From assembly GCA_018644675.1 (NCBI GenBank), contig JABGQC010000008.1:1-37286 (forward strand): 37,286 bases of DNA, read 5' to 3'. Position numbers and translations under genes: made by a program. Shown piece after piece: positions 18,418-26,510 of the stretch; within the stretch, counting starts at the first letter, position 1; each line of letters begins with the position of its first letter. This DNA is from Candidatus Thioglobus sp. GTDB lineage: Bacteria > Pseudomonadota > Gammaproteobacteria > PS1 > Pseudothioglobaceae. The notes beneath the pieces are model-generated. The model made no database searches, was not told the DNA's origin, and saw nothing but the letters and a program-made list of their open reading frames with translations.

Positions 18418-20825
18418 TGGCTAAAAATCTAGTTATTGTTGAGTCCCCTGCCAAGGCCAAGACGATTGAAAAATTTTTGGGCAAAGACTATGTGGTCAAA
18501 TCAAGTATTGGTCATATTCGTGACATGCCTAAGAAGAACATGGGTATCGATATCGAGAATGATTTTGAGCCTACATACGAGGTAACAGCAGACAAAAAGA
18601 AAGTGGTTGCTGAATTACGCAAAGCGGTTAAGTCGGCAGAAAAAGTATATCTAGCAACGGATGAGGATCGCGAAGGTGAGGCCATTGCCTGGCATTTACT
18701 AGAAGCACTTAAATTACCAAGGAATACAGCTAGAATCGTATTCCATGAAATTACTAAAGGCGCTATTACTGATGCTATTGTTGCGCCAAGAATGGTTGAT
18801 TATCATTTGGTAGATGCACAACAAGCGCGCCGAATTATCGATCGCTTAGTGGGTTTTGAAATCTCACCAGTACTCTGGCGTAAAATTTCAGGTGCGCGTT
18901 CAGCAGGCCGTGTGCAATCCCCAGTGATGCGTCTTGTGGTGGAAAGAGAAAGAGAGATTGCTCAACACACTTCGGTATCAACTTACAAGGTTAAGGCTGA
19001 GTTGGTTAACGAGAGTGGCGAGGTGGTTGATGTTAAGTTAAGCAAGGATTTTAACTCTAAGCAAGAGGCGCTGGAATTTGCAACCAAGCTTTTATCGGCA
19101 GATTTAAGCGTTGCATCGATTGAGAAAAAACCTTCAAAACGCTCACCAAAAGCACCTTTTATTACCTCGACGCTACAACAAGAAGCTTCACAAAAATTGG
19201 GTTTTTCGGTTAAACAAACCATGACTATTGCCCAAAACTTGTATCGTGAAGGTTCGATTACCTACATGAGAACAGACTCCTTTACTTTGTCAGAAACTGC
19301 AATTGAGGCAGCTGGAAAAGTTATTGAACAAGAGTTTGGCGCTCAGTATCATCATGTTAGACGTTTTAAAACAAAAGACTCTGGTGCACAAGAGGCGCAT
19401 GAGGCGATCCGCCCAACAGATCTAACCAAGCCAAGCATTTATGGCGTAGATGAGCAAACAGCTAAGCTTTACAGTTTAATTTATAAGCGTACATTGGCAT
19501 CGCAAATGAGTGATGCTCAGTTGCAAAAAACCCAAATCAAGGTTAACGTATCAAACGCAGATGAGCAGTTCTTAGCCAATGGTGAAATTTTAACATTCCC
19601 TGGTTTTTTAAAGGTTTATGACTACCTTTCTGCCGACGACAAGCTTCTGCCTGATTTGAGTGAAGGTGACGCTTTAACATTAGCCGGCTTCTCTGCGAGA
19701 GAGAGTTTTTCTCGTGCTAAGCCGCGCTATACAGAGGCCTCTTTAGTTAAAAAAATTGAAGAAATGGGTATTGGTAGGCCATCAACTTTTGCCACTATGG
19801 TGTCAACCGTTCAAGATCGAAACTACGTCACCAAAGAGACGCGAGAAGGTGTTGAGCGTGAGTATGAATTAATTGAAATTGAAGATAACGCAGTAGTAGA
19901 GTCAAAACCGAGTGAAATCACAGGTGCTGAAAAAAATAAACTATTCCCGACTAATGTTGCTTATTTACTGAATGATTTCTTGGTGAAAAATTTCAGCAAT
20001 ATTATTGATTATGAGTTTACAGCCAAATTAGAAAGTGATTTTGATACGGTGGCAACTCAAAACGTTCCATGGAAGCAGGTAGTTAAGAATTTTTACGACC
20101 CTTTTCATGCTCAAATTGAAGCGGCAGCAGACATCTCTAGAGAAGAAACCCATGGTATGCGTGAGCTGGGCGAGGATCCAAAATCTGGTAAGCCAGTGAG
20201 TGTTCGATTTGGTCGTTACGGCGCGTTTGCGCAAATTGGTCATAAGGACGACGAAGACAAGCCAACCTTTGCAGCTCTAAGAGGCACATTGGACATTGAA
20301 ACCATCACATTGGATGAGGCGCTTGAATTGTTTAATATGCCTAGAACAGTAGGAGAGACTGACGATTTTGGCATAATTAAGGCTAATTATGGTCGCTTCG
20401 GTCCTTATATTCAATATGGCAAAAAATATGTTTCTCTCAAAGAGCATACGCCAGAAGAGGTGGATTTAGCAACGGCATTAGAGCTAATCGCAGCGAAAGA
20501 AAAGTTTGATGCAGAGCGTGTAATTAAAACCTTTGACGAGTCTGAAATTCAAGTTTTGAATGGTCGCTTCGGCCCCTACATTTGGAATGGCAAAAAGCGT
20601 GGTAAAGGGCAAAAGAATATCACCATTAAAAAAGTTTTTGGTGATAAAGAGCCTGCTGATTTATCTCTTGAGGAATGTAAAAAAGCGATTGCTGGAAAGC
20701 TTAAGCCCAAAGCTAAAAAAGCGAAAAAGAAAGCGCCTAAAAAAGCCACTGCCAAAAAAGCGACCAGAAAAACTGTAAAGAAATCAGCTAAAAAACCTGT
20801 CAAAAAAGCTAGTAAAGAGTCATAG
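18417..20825 (+). CDS. topA: DNA topoisomerase I, zinc-finger-less with lysine-rich tail
   Basis: Type IA topoisomerase that relaxes negative supercoils. 802 residues. The TOPRIM domain shows NLVIVESPAKA (E9) and the acidic triad in TDEDREGE (81-88); the active-site tyrosine is Y283 in ITYMRTDSF. The C-terminal region lacks the tetracysteine zinc fingers of Escherichia coli TopA (a single cysteine is present there) and instead has three Topo_C-type repeats marked by VRFGRYGAFAQIG, NYGRFGPYIQYGKKYVSL and NGRFGPYIWNGKK. From about residue 761 to the end the protein is an almost pure Lys/Ala/Pro/Thr tail. Such tails are best known from actinobacterial TopA, where they aid processivity. Confidence 0.97.
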   Translation: MAKNLVIVESPAKAKTIEKFLGKDYVVKSSIGHIRDMPKKNMGIDIENDFEPTYEVTADKKKVVAELRKAVKSAEKVYLATDEDREGEAIAWHLLEALKLPRNTARIVFHEITKGAITDAIVAPRMVDYHLVDAQQARRIIDRLVGFEISPVLWRKISGARSAGRVQSPVMRLVVEREREIAQHTSVSTYKVKAELVNESGEVVDVKLSKDFNSKQEALEFATKLLSADLSVASIEKKPSKRSPKAPFITSTLQQEASQKLGFSVKQTMTIAQNLYREGSITYMRTDSFTLSETAIEAAGKVIEQEFGAQYHHVRRFKTKDSGAQEAHEAIRPTDLTKPSIYGVDEQTAKLYSLIYKRTLASQMSDAQLQKTQIKVNVSNADEQFLANGEILTFPGFLKVYDYLSADDKLLPDLSEGDALTLAGFSARESFSRAKPRYTEASLVKKIEEMGIGRPSTFATMVSTVQDRNYVTKETREGVEREYELIEIEDNAVVESKPSEITGAEKNKLFPTNVAYLLNDFLVKNFSNIIDYEFTAKLESDFDTVATQNVPWKQVVKNFYDPFHAQIEAAADISREETHGMRELGEDPKSGKPVSVRFGRYGAFAQIGHKDDEDKPTFAALRGTLDIETITLDEALELFNMPRTVGETDDFGIIKANYGRFGPYIQYGKKYVSLKEHTPEEVDLATALELIAAKEKFDAERVIKTFDESEIQVLNGRFGPYIWNGKKRGKGQKNITIKKVFGDKEPADLSLEECKKAIAGKLKPKAKKAKKKAPKKATAKKATRKTVKKSAKKPVKKASKES

Positions 20826-20899
20826 CCTTATTATCACACAGCCTTTTTTGGCTGTTGCGGTGTAAAATGCAAAGCATTTATTATTAAATACAAAGAGTT

Positions 20900-21082
20900 A
20901 TGTTGTTAATTAGCGAAATAATAATTGCCAATCCACAAATTGATGATTTTGAAGAGTTGGTTTCTGTACTTAAAACCATTTCAAAGGCGTCAGATGAGCG
21001 TTTTTTCCGTATGGATGTTAAACCTGATTATCAAAATACCCCTGACAACTGGGAGGACCGCCTTGAGGCGGCATTTTACTAA
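20900..21082 (+). CDS. Unrecognised 60-residue protein
   Basis: Not recognised. It is a short acidic protein beginning MLLISEIIIANPQIDDFEELV and ending in a Trp/Glu/Asp-rich stretch with DNWEDRLEAAFY. There is no signal peptide or membrane segment. Reasons to call it real: its TAA overlaps the ATG of the next gene by one base, the reading frame has normal codon use for this genome, and it begins a tight run of genes leading to trpF-trpB. The ribosome-binding site (AAAGAG) is modest. It might be a small partner of the following protein, but this is inference from coupling only. Confidence 0.65.
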   Translation: MLLISEIIIANPQIDDFEELVSVLKTISKASDERFFRMDVKPDYQNTPDNWEDRLEAAFY

Positions 21083-21789
21083 TGGGAAAATACCTCAATA
21101 AAGAGCAAATTTTTGACGCTGAAGACGGTGAAGATTTGTATGCAAATGAAGAGCAGCTATTCGCACGCCTTGAGTTTTTTGAAAAACAATTAGCAGAGCA
21201 AACAGCAGAAACAGCGGTTGAAGACAGAATTAACACCCTGCTCGAGATTGCTCGTATTCAGGTGGAGCGCTATAAGGGTGCAGATGCTTGGGAGAAGGCT
21301 ATGATGGCTTTTGATCTTGCCAAGGACAATGAGCTCTGGGAGCAGGCAACAGAAGCTTGCGACGCGATGTTTTTGTCCGAAGGTCCTGATGCGCTAAAAG
21401 CATTAGGCCATGCGCTTTGGTTAGGCATTACTTTCCCAATTGATCCTGAAATTACCGTGGCTATGCTCCAGCACCTGGTGGAAGAGTCTCCAAAAGGCGC
21501 AGATACCAAGGCTTACGCAGCGGCAGTGGCACACTATATTGTCTCCATTCGTCGCGGTGCGGATGATGATCTTACTTTCTTTGCCTCGCAGATGATTGCT
21601 TCAGTTGCGGATGAACATTCACACGTAACTGACCAATCAACGTTTGATTTATGGCGCAGGACCTTGCAACTTGATAAGCCGGAAGTATTCTTGCCTAAGC
21701 TTTCTAGCGCGGTTGATCAGTTGGTTGGCGATACTTGGTGGGTTGATCGTGATGCTATTAGAGCAAAACTCGACGCTGAAGGTAAATAG
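21082..21789 (+). CDS. Unrecognised acidic helical protein of 235 residues
   Basis: Not recognised. The sequence is acidic, nearly all helical and rich in Ala, Glu and Leu, with repeated helix pairs such as ARLEFFEKQLAEQTAETAVE, ADAWEKAMMAFDLAKDNELW and EQATEACDAMFLSEGPDALK; this looks like a helical-repeat scaffold, but no repeat family can be assigned by eye. Cytoplasmic: no signal peptide or membrane helix. It is coupled to the 60-residue gene upstream (one-base overlap) and its stop directly precedes the trpF ATG, so the three are very probably one transcript. A role in tryptophan synthesis is not implied by the sequence. Confidence 0.8.
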   Translation: MGKYLNKEQIFDAEDGEDLYANEEQLFARLEFFEKQLAEQTAETAVEDRINTLLEIARIQVERYKGADAWEKAMMAFDLAKDNELWEQATEACDAMFLSEGPDALKALGHALWLGITFPIDPEITVAMLQHLVEESPKGADTKAYAAAVAHYIVSIRRGADDDLTFFASQMIASVADEHSHVTDQSTFDLWRRTLQLDKPEVFLPKLSSAVDQLVGDTWWVDRDAIRAKLDAEGK

Positions 21790-22398
21790 ATGAAAATTAA
21801 AGTTTGCGGATTTACTCAAGCACAAAATGCATACGACGCATCCATGCTCGGTATTGATGCGATTGGACTGGTTTTTTATGAAAAATCACCACGCCATGTT
21901 GAAGTTGAACGTGCTTTAGAAATTGTTCAGGCTTTACCGCCTTTTATTAATAGAGTTGGGCTTTTTGTTAACGCAGATTCACATTTTATAGATGAAGTGT
22001 TGTGCGAAGTGCCGCTCGATACCTTGCAATTCCATGGCGATGAAACTCCTGAAGATTGCGCGCAATATGCCATGCCTTTTATTAAAGCTTTGCGGGTTAA
22101 CGAGCAAACTAATATCGAGCAGTTAGCACAAGCATACCAGCAGGCTAGTGGCTTGTTGCTAGATGCCTATAATCCTGACACTTATGGTGGCACAGGTGAG
22201 CGTTTTGATTGGACACTAGCTAAGGTCGATATTGACTTACCGATTATCTTAGCAGGAGGGCTAAACCCTGACACTGCTCAGCAAGCGGCGAGTCAAGTTA
22301 GCCCATACGCACTGGATGTTTCTAGTGGCGTAGAAAGCGCAAAAGGCATTAAAGATCTTGAAAAAATTAAGCAATTCATTAAACAAGCAAATTTATGA
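21790..22398 (+). CDS. trpF: Phosphoribosylanthranilate isomerase
   Basis: Third committed step of tryptophan synthesis: an Amadori rearrangement of phosphoribosylanthranilate. 202 residues, a (beta/alpha)8 barrel. The catalytic cysteine is C6 in IKVCGFT, and the catalytic aspartate is in [20 protein letters not shown] near residue 120. Phosphate-binding loops are ILAGGLNPD and ALDVSSGVE. It is monofunctional (not fused to trpC), as in Pseudomonas-type gammaproteobacteria. Its end overlaps the trpB start by 4 bases. Confidence 0.95.
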   Translation: MKIKVCGFTQAQNAYDASMLGIDAIGLVFYEKSPRHVEVERALEIVQALPPFINRVGLFVNADSHFIDEVLCEVPLDTLQFHGDETPEDCAQYAMPFIKALRVNEQTNIEQLAQAYQQASGLLLDAYNPDTYGGTGERFDWTLAKVDIDLPIILAGGLNPDTAQQAASQVSPYALDVSSGVESAKGIKDLEKIKQFIKQANL

Positions 22399-23600
22399 GT
22401 AATTATAATTTACCAGACGATAACGGCCATTTTGAGCAATATGGCGGCGTATTCATCGCAGAAACATTAATGACAGCAATTACAGAATTGCAAAATGCGT
22501 ACACAAAGTATAAAGATGACGAAGAGTTTATTCGTGAATTTGAGCATGACCTCAAGCATTATGTAGGGCGTACGACGCCACTTTATCATGCACAAAATTT
22601 GAGTAAAAAGCTTGGCGGTGCACAAATTCATCTTAAGCGTGAAGATTTAAATCACACGGGTGCACATAAGGTCAACAACACCATTGGCCAGGCATTATTA
22701 GCCAAACGCATGGGAAAAACACGCATTATTGCCGAAACCGGTGCAGGCCAACACGGCGTTGCAACCGCAACAGTAGCAGCGCGTTTAGGCTTGGAGTGTG
22801 TAGTTTATATGGGCGAGGTAGATGTCGCTCGCCAAGCTTTAAATGTATTTCGCATGAAGTTACTTGGGGCAACTGTGATCCCGGTGACTTCTGGGTCAAA
22901 AACCCTAAAAGATGCTCTAAATGAAGCCATGCGCGACTGGGTTACCAATATTGATGACACTTTTTATATCATTGGTACAGTGGCAGGTCCGCATCCTTAT
23001 CCAATGATGGTGCGTGATTTTCAAAGCATTATCGGCAAAGAGGCAAAAGTGCAATTTGCCGATCAAATTGGTGGTTTGCCTGATGCCTTGGTGGCTTGTG
23101 TTGGTGGCGGTTCAAATGCCATTGGACTTTTTCATGAATTTATTGATGACAAGTCAGTTGAAATTTATGGCGTAGAAGCTGCTGGACATGGTCTTGAAAA
23201 AGGCCCAACAGCGCACGCTGCACCTTTGTGTGCAGGAAATGTAGGGGTCTTGCACGGGAATCGCACTTATCTCATGGAAGATGAAAATGGCCAAATTATT
23301 GAAGGTCATTCAATTTCAGCTGGATTGGATTATCCAGGAGTGGGCCCTGAACACGCATACTTGAAAGATTCGGGACGCGCGCAATACGTAGCAATTACCG
23401 ATAAAGAGGCGCTTGATGCTTTTCATACACTTACCAAGGTTGAGGGTATTTTGCCAGCACTAGAATCTTCGCACGCCGTGGCTTACGGCATTAAGCTAGC
23501 TCAAACACTTGACAAAGACAAACACATTATTATCAATCTTTCGGGTCGTGGCGATAAGGATATTCATACGATCGCTGAAATCGAAGGCATTCAGTTTTAG
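22395..23600 (+). CDS. trpB: Tryptophan synthase beta chain
   Basis: PLP enzyme that condenses indole with serine; works in an alpha2beta2 complex with TrpA. 401 residues. The PLP lysine is K92 in [25 protein letters not shown] is the conserved segment around residue 115, and the glycine-rich phosphate loop is [10 protein letters not shown]. This is a TrpB1-type sequence, the form that partners TrpA. Coupled to trpF by a 4-base overlap. The trpA gene is about 10 kb downstream in another operon, so the two subunits are not co-transcribed. No clear terminator follows. Confidence 0.97.
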   Translation: MSNYNLPDDNGHFEQYGGVFIAETLMTAITELQNAYTKYKDDEEFIREFEHDLKHYVGRTTPLYHAQNLSKKLGGAQIHLKREDLNHTGAHKVNNTIGQALLAKRMGKTRIIAETGAGQHGVATATVAARLGLECVVYMGEVDVARQALNVFRMKLLGATVIPVTSGSKTLKDALNEAMRDWVTNIDDTFYIIGTVAGPHPYPMMVRDFQSIIGKEAKVQFADQIGGLPDALVACVGGGSNAIGLFHEFIDDKSVEIYGVEAAGHGLEKGPTAHAAPLCAGNVGVLHGNRTYLMEDENGQIIEGHSISAGLDYPGVGPEHAYLKDSGRAQYVAITDKEALDAFHTLTKVEGILPALESSHAVAYGIKLAQTLDKDKHIIINLSGRGDKDIHTIAEIEGIQF

Positions 23601-23697
23601 AATATAATTTTTCATAATCACTGCGGCAGTTTCCATACTTGAGGTCTTATGTATTAGTTAATATACTTCGACTTTTGCGCGCATTACTTCCTTGCGA

Positions 23698-23934
23698 TAA
23701 TAAAAAAATACCATCCTAAAACACCTCTAAAGTTAGTTTTTATCAAGGATTTTTCTATCAAAAATTTAGAAAATTTTATAAATTTAATCTAAATCAATCT
23801 ATTTTTTCTTAAAAATGAGAATTTTCGACTGATTTATGGCTAATATTTTCATTATTTCAGTTAAAAACACCATATTTATTGAATTTTATGTGTAATTTGA
23901 GCTAAATGTGCCCATATTTGGTATTTTTTTATTA
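23698..23934. repeat. 16-base inverted repeat spanning 237 bases
   Basis: TAATAAAAAAATACCA at 23698-23713 and its exact reverse complement TGGTATTTTTTTATTA at 23919-23934. The arms are low-complexity, so chance pairing is possible; a decayed miniature inverted-repeat element is the other reading. Confidence 0.5.
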
Positions 23935-23944
23935 AAAACACCAT
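23861..23944. repeat. Pair of 13-base direct repeats
   Basis: TTAAAAACACCAT occurs at 23861-23873 and again at 23932-23944, 71 bases apart and on the same strand, just upstream of the EF-hand gene. The spacing is close to seven helical turns. They could be protein-binding sites or remnants of a duplication. Confidence 0.55.
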
Positions 23945-24027
23945 TTTAATAATTTCCGAATTTTTAATCTGTCAATGTGGCCTGCAAGGTACAATTGTGG
24001 TTCGATTGTTTTTCTTGAGGGGTGAAA

Positions 24028-24864
24028 ATGCATAAAAAATCAACGATTAGTTTATTAATGAGTTTTACTGTCGGCTTGAGTATTGTCTTTTCTTCTGCGG
24101 TTTGGGCAAAAAATCCTAACATGGCAGTTAGTAAGAGAGATAGTAATGGTGATGGAAAAGTCAGCTTAGATGAATGGGATAAGCCAGAATTTATTTTTGA
24201 TAAAATTGATTTTAATGGTGATGGGTTTATAACTGCACAAGAGTTTGCAAAAAAATGGGGTATACCTATGCCTGGTGTCGGTGATGCAAGTGAGAGAATT
24301 ACTGATGAGAAAGCAACGTTAATATTCTTAGCGGGTGGAAAACATTGTCGAACAAATGTAAGTAGCTGGGAGTTTGAACGAATGGACAATATTACAGTAA
24401 TAATCCCACCGTGTGATGAGGCAGATGATATTGATCTGGATGAGATTAAAACGCCCATTTTCGTTGCTGGTATAAGCACAGGCTCAATCAAATCTATCAA
24501 ATACTACAATAAACATCCAGAAAAGGTTTCTGGAATTATTTTGTTATCAGGGATAGCAAGTCGTAAATGTAAATGGTGTGGCAGTTTGTACGATACAGAT
24601 TATAGAAATGTTAACGTACCAGTATTATTTGTTAATCATAAGTATGATAAGTGTCCTAGTACAAAAGATATGCATATTACAAAAAGGTTTAAAAATAGTC
24701 TGCCTTCAGAAGACGCTACAATAACAATGATAACTGGTGGTTATGATCAGGGCGGATCTTCTCCTGCAAGTCAATGTTTTAAAAACACCCATCACTCGTT
24801 TTCTGGAAACGAGCCTGATGTAACTGATGTTATGAATAATTGGATTATGAAACGTATTGATTAG
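24028..24864 (+). CDS. Exported protein with two EF-hands and an alpha/beta-hydrolase-like domain
   Basis: From the ATG at 24028 (preceded by TTGAGGGG; the GTG at 24022 is too close to it) the protein has 278 residues. Residues 1-27 are a signal peptide with likely cleavage at AVWA-K. Two canonical 12-residue EF-hand loops follow: D38-SNGDGKVSLD-E49 and D61-FNGDGFITAQ-E72, each with all calcium ligands. After a proline/glycine linker, residues ~95-278 look like a small alpha/beta hydrolase: strand ATLIFLAGG, nucleophile elbow GISTG (S150), strand VPVLFVNHKYD (possible acid D207) and HH at 255-256 (possible catalytic histidine). Six cysteines in the exported part (107, 129, 181, 184, 209, 250) suggest disulfides; 181-184 is CKWC. 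Substrate unknown. Base composition is AT-richer than flanking genes, suggesting it may be acquired. Confidence 0.8.
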   Translation: MHKKSTISLLMSFTVGLSIVFSSAVWAKNPNMAVSKRDSNGDGKVSLDEWDKPEFIFDKIDFNGDGFITAQEFAKKWGIPMPGVGDASERITDEKATLIFLAGGKHCRTNVSSWEFERMDNITVIIPPCDEADDIDLDEIKTPIFVAGISTGSIKSIKYYNKHPEKVSGIILLSGIASRKCKWCGSLYDTDYRNVNVPVLFVNHKYDKCPSTKDMHITKRFKNSLPSEDATITMITGGYDQGGSSPASQCFKNTHHSFSGNEPDVTDVMNNWIMKRID

Positions 24865-24877
24865 ACGGTATTTTTAA

Positions 24878-25030
24878 ATTTTTTATTTCGTATGGTCTAA
24901 GTGTAAATTACACATTGGCGGCAGCATAGAGAATAGTAGAGTGTTTTCCTATCTAGAGTTAGATGTGAACTTTGCAGAGATGGTTGAAGAAAAAATTGCT
25001 AAAAATGGTAAAAATCATTTAGTTAAGTAA
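24878..25030 (+). pseudogene. Possible remnant of a gene 3' end
   Basis: An open frame of about 50 codons ends at TAA 25028-25030 and reads like protein in its second half (GGSIENSRVFSYLELDVNF, then AEMVEEKIAKNGKNHLVK). The only plausible start is a GTG at 24941 (29 codons) without a ribosome-binding site. It may be the tail of a decayed gene or chance. The rest of the 181-base gap 24865-25045 shows no terminator or promoter. Confidence 0.3.
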
Positions 25031-25045
25031 TGGATGTTGCGCTAG

Positions 25046-26413
25046 CTAGCATTCAGTCATGCTGAGTGCTAAGCCGCCAAGAGAAGTTTCTTTATATTTG
25101 CTGGACATATCAAGCCCTGTTTTTTTCATGGTTTCAATACAGCGATCTAGGGAAATTAAATGCTCTCCACTTTCTTTTAGTGCTAGAGAAGCGGCGAGAT
25201 AAGCGCTAATTGCACCAAAGCCATTGCGCTCGATACAAGGAATTTGTACCAAGCCCTTAACAGGATCGCAAGTTAGCCCTAGGTGATGCTCGAGTGCAAT
25301 TTCTGCGGCGTTTTCAATCTGTGCAGTTGTGCCTCCTTTAGCAGCGCATAGCCCAGCTGCAGCCATGGAAGAGGCGGATCCGACCTCCCCTTGACAGCCC
25401 ACTTCAGCCCCTGAGATTGAGCTTTTGTGTTTGATTAAGCCGCCGATAGCTGCTGCAGTTAATAAAAAATCATAGATTTGCTGCTGATTGGCATTTTGGT
25501 GGTGCACTAGATAATACAAAATAGCCGGAATAATGCCAGCAGCGCCATTAGTTGGCGCTGTTACCACCATGTGACCTGAAGCATTTTCCTCATTTACCGC
25601 CATGGCGTAAGCGCATAGCCAATCATTTACATCAGCATTTTCCGGATCTTGTTCGAGCTGTTGGTGTATATTTTTGGCGCGTCTGGGCGTATTTAAACCG
25701 CCAGGCAATGTGCCTTCACCTTGCAAGCCTTTTTCAATACAGATCTCCATGGACTGCCAAATTTTATCCAAACCTTGCTCTAGAGATTTCAGAGAAAGAC
25801 TTTGGGTTTCGTTGGCTTGTTTCATTTTTGCAATTGAAAGCTTGCTTTCTTTTGACATGGCCAGCATGGCATTGGCAGAGTCAAATGCGTATGGAAATTG
25901 TGCTTTAGACTGGCTAAGCATCGGGGCTTGGAGTTGGTGAATATCTGCCAGCGTGGTGATAAATCCACCGCCAATGGAGAAGTAAGTCTGTGTCAGGAGT
26001 ATTTGGTCTGATGCATCCAGCCACTCAAACACCATACCATTTGGATGCTCAGGTAGTGAGTGTTGTGTATCAAAAATAATGGATTTTTCAGCGTCAAATT
26101 TAATGCTGCAGTCTGACTCCAGTGAAATTGTTGTTTGATGTTGTAATTGATTCGTGAGGCTGTCTACGTCAGAGAGAGATAGATCCTCTGGTAAATAGCC
26201 ATGCAATCCTAAAATAATGGCCGAATTAGTTGAATGGCCAATGCCGGTATGCGCCAAAGAGTCTTTTAATGTGCAGCGTAGGTGGGTTCCCATTTGAGTA
26301 GGCTGCAACCGTACGTGACTGACAAAGGTATGCGCTGCTACCATTGGCCCCATGGTGTGGGAGCTTGACGGCCCAATGCCTACCTTGAACAACTCTAAAA
26401 CGCTAATAAACAT
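25046..26413 (-). CDS. sdaA: L-serine dehydratase (iron-sulfur type)
   Basis: Deaminates L-serine to pyruvate and ammonia using a [4Fe-4S] cluster. 455 residues in the single-chain arrangement: beta domain first (SVLELFKVGIGPSSSHTMGP, residues 4-23), alpha domain from about residue 170. Cluster cysteines are C340 (GAEVGCQGEVG), C382 (GLTCDPV) and C393 (IPCIERN). The protein ends in cysteine (MTEC, C455); in the Legionella enzyme the C-terminal cysteine plugs the active site by binding the fourth iron, and the same is likely here. No clear promoter; a TTGACA at 26433-26438 (minus strand) is too close to the start codon to serve. Confidence 0.95.
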   Translation of the reverse strand: MFISVLELFKVGIGPSSSHTMGPMVAAHTFVSHVRLQPTQMGTHLRCTLKDSLAHTGIGHSTNSAIILGLHGYLPEDLSLSDVDSLTNQLQHQTTISLESDCSIKFDAEKSIIFDTQHSLPEHPNGMVFEWLDASDQILLTQTYFSIGGGFITTLADIHQLQAPMLSQSKAQFPYAFDSANAMLAMSKESKLSIAKMKQANETQSLSLKSLEQGLDKIWQSMEICIEKGLQGEGTLPGGLNTPRRAKNIHQQLEQDPENADVNDWLCAYAMAVNEENASGHMVVTAPTNGAAGIIPAILYYLVHHQNANQQQIYDFLLTAAAIGGLIKHKSSISGAEVGCQGEVGSASSMAAAGLCAAKGGTTAQIENAAEIALEHHLGLTCDPVKGLVQIPCIERNGFGAISAYLAASLALKESGEHLISLDRCIETMKKTGLDMSSKYKETSLGGLALSMTEC

Positions 26414-26510
26414 AAAAAATACCAGTCGATGCTGTCAATAGTAATGACTCAATCATACTAGTATATTTTTGCGACATGATTTTATTTGGCTGATTGTATA
26501 GAGCCAGAAT

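Larger units (their letters stand above)
23601..24027. other. 427-base AT-rich gap between trpB and the EF-hand gene
   Basis: No convincing open reading frame on either strand. The composition is markedly AT-richer than the genes around it. It contains short repeats (listed separately), an imperfect tandem TATCAAGGATTTTTC / TATCAAAAATTTAGA at 23741-23770, and near its end a possible -10 TACAAT at 23990-23995 without a good -35. It may hold the promoter of the following gene, an undetected small RNA, or decayed DNA. Confidence 0.6.

Noticed and set aside
20838-20855. ACAGCC-T6-GGCTGT hairpin after topA
   Set aside because: A 6-base stem without a downstream T-tract; too weak to call a terminator.
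23620-23630. Palindrome ACTGCGGCAGT after trpB as a terminator
   Set aside because: The arms leave a one-base loop and no T-run follows, so it cannot be a rho-independent terminator.
26433-26438. Perfect TTGACA on the minus strand before sdaA
   Set aside because: Its -10 would fall on the start codon, and the sdaA N-terminus is needed for the family fold, so it cannot drive this gene as annotated.
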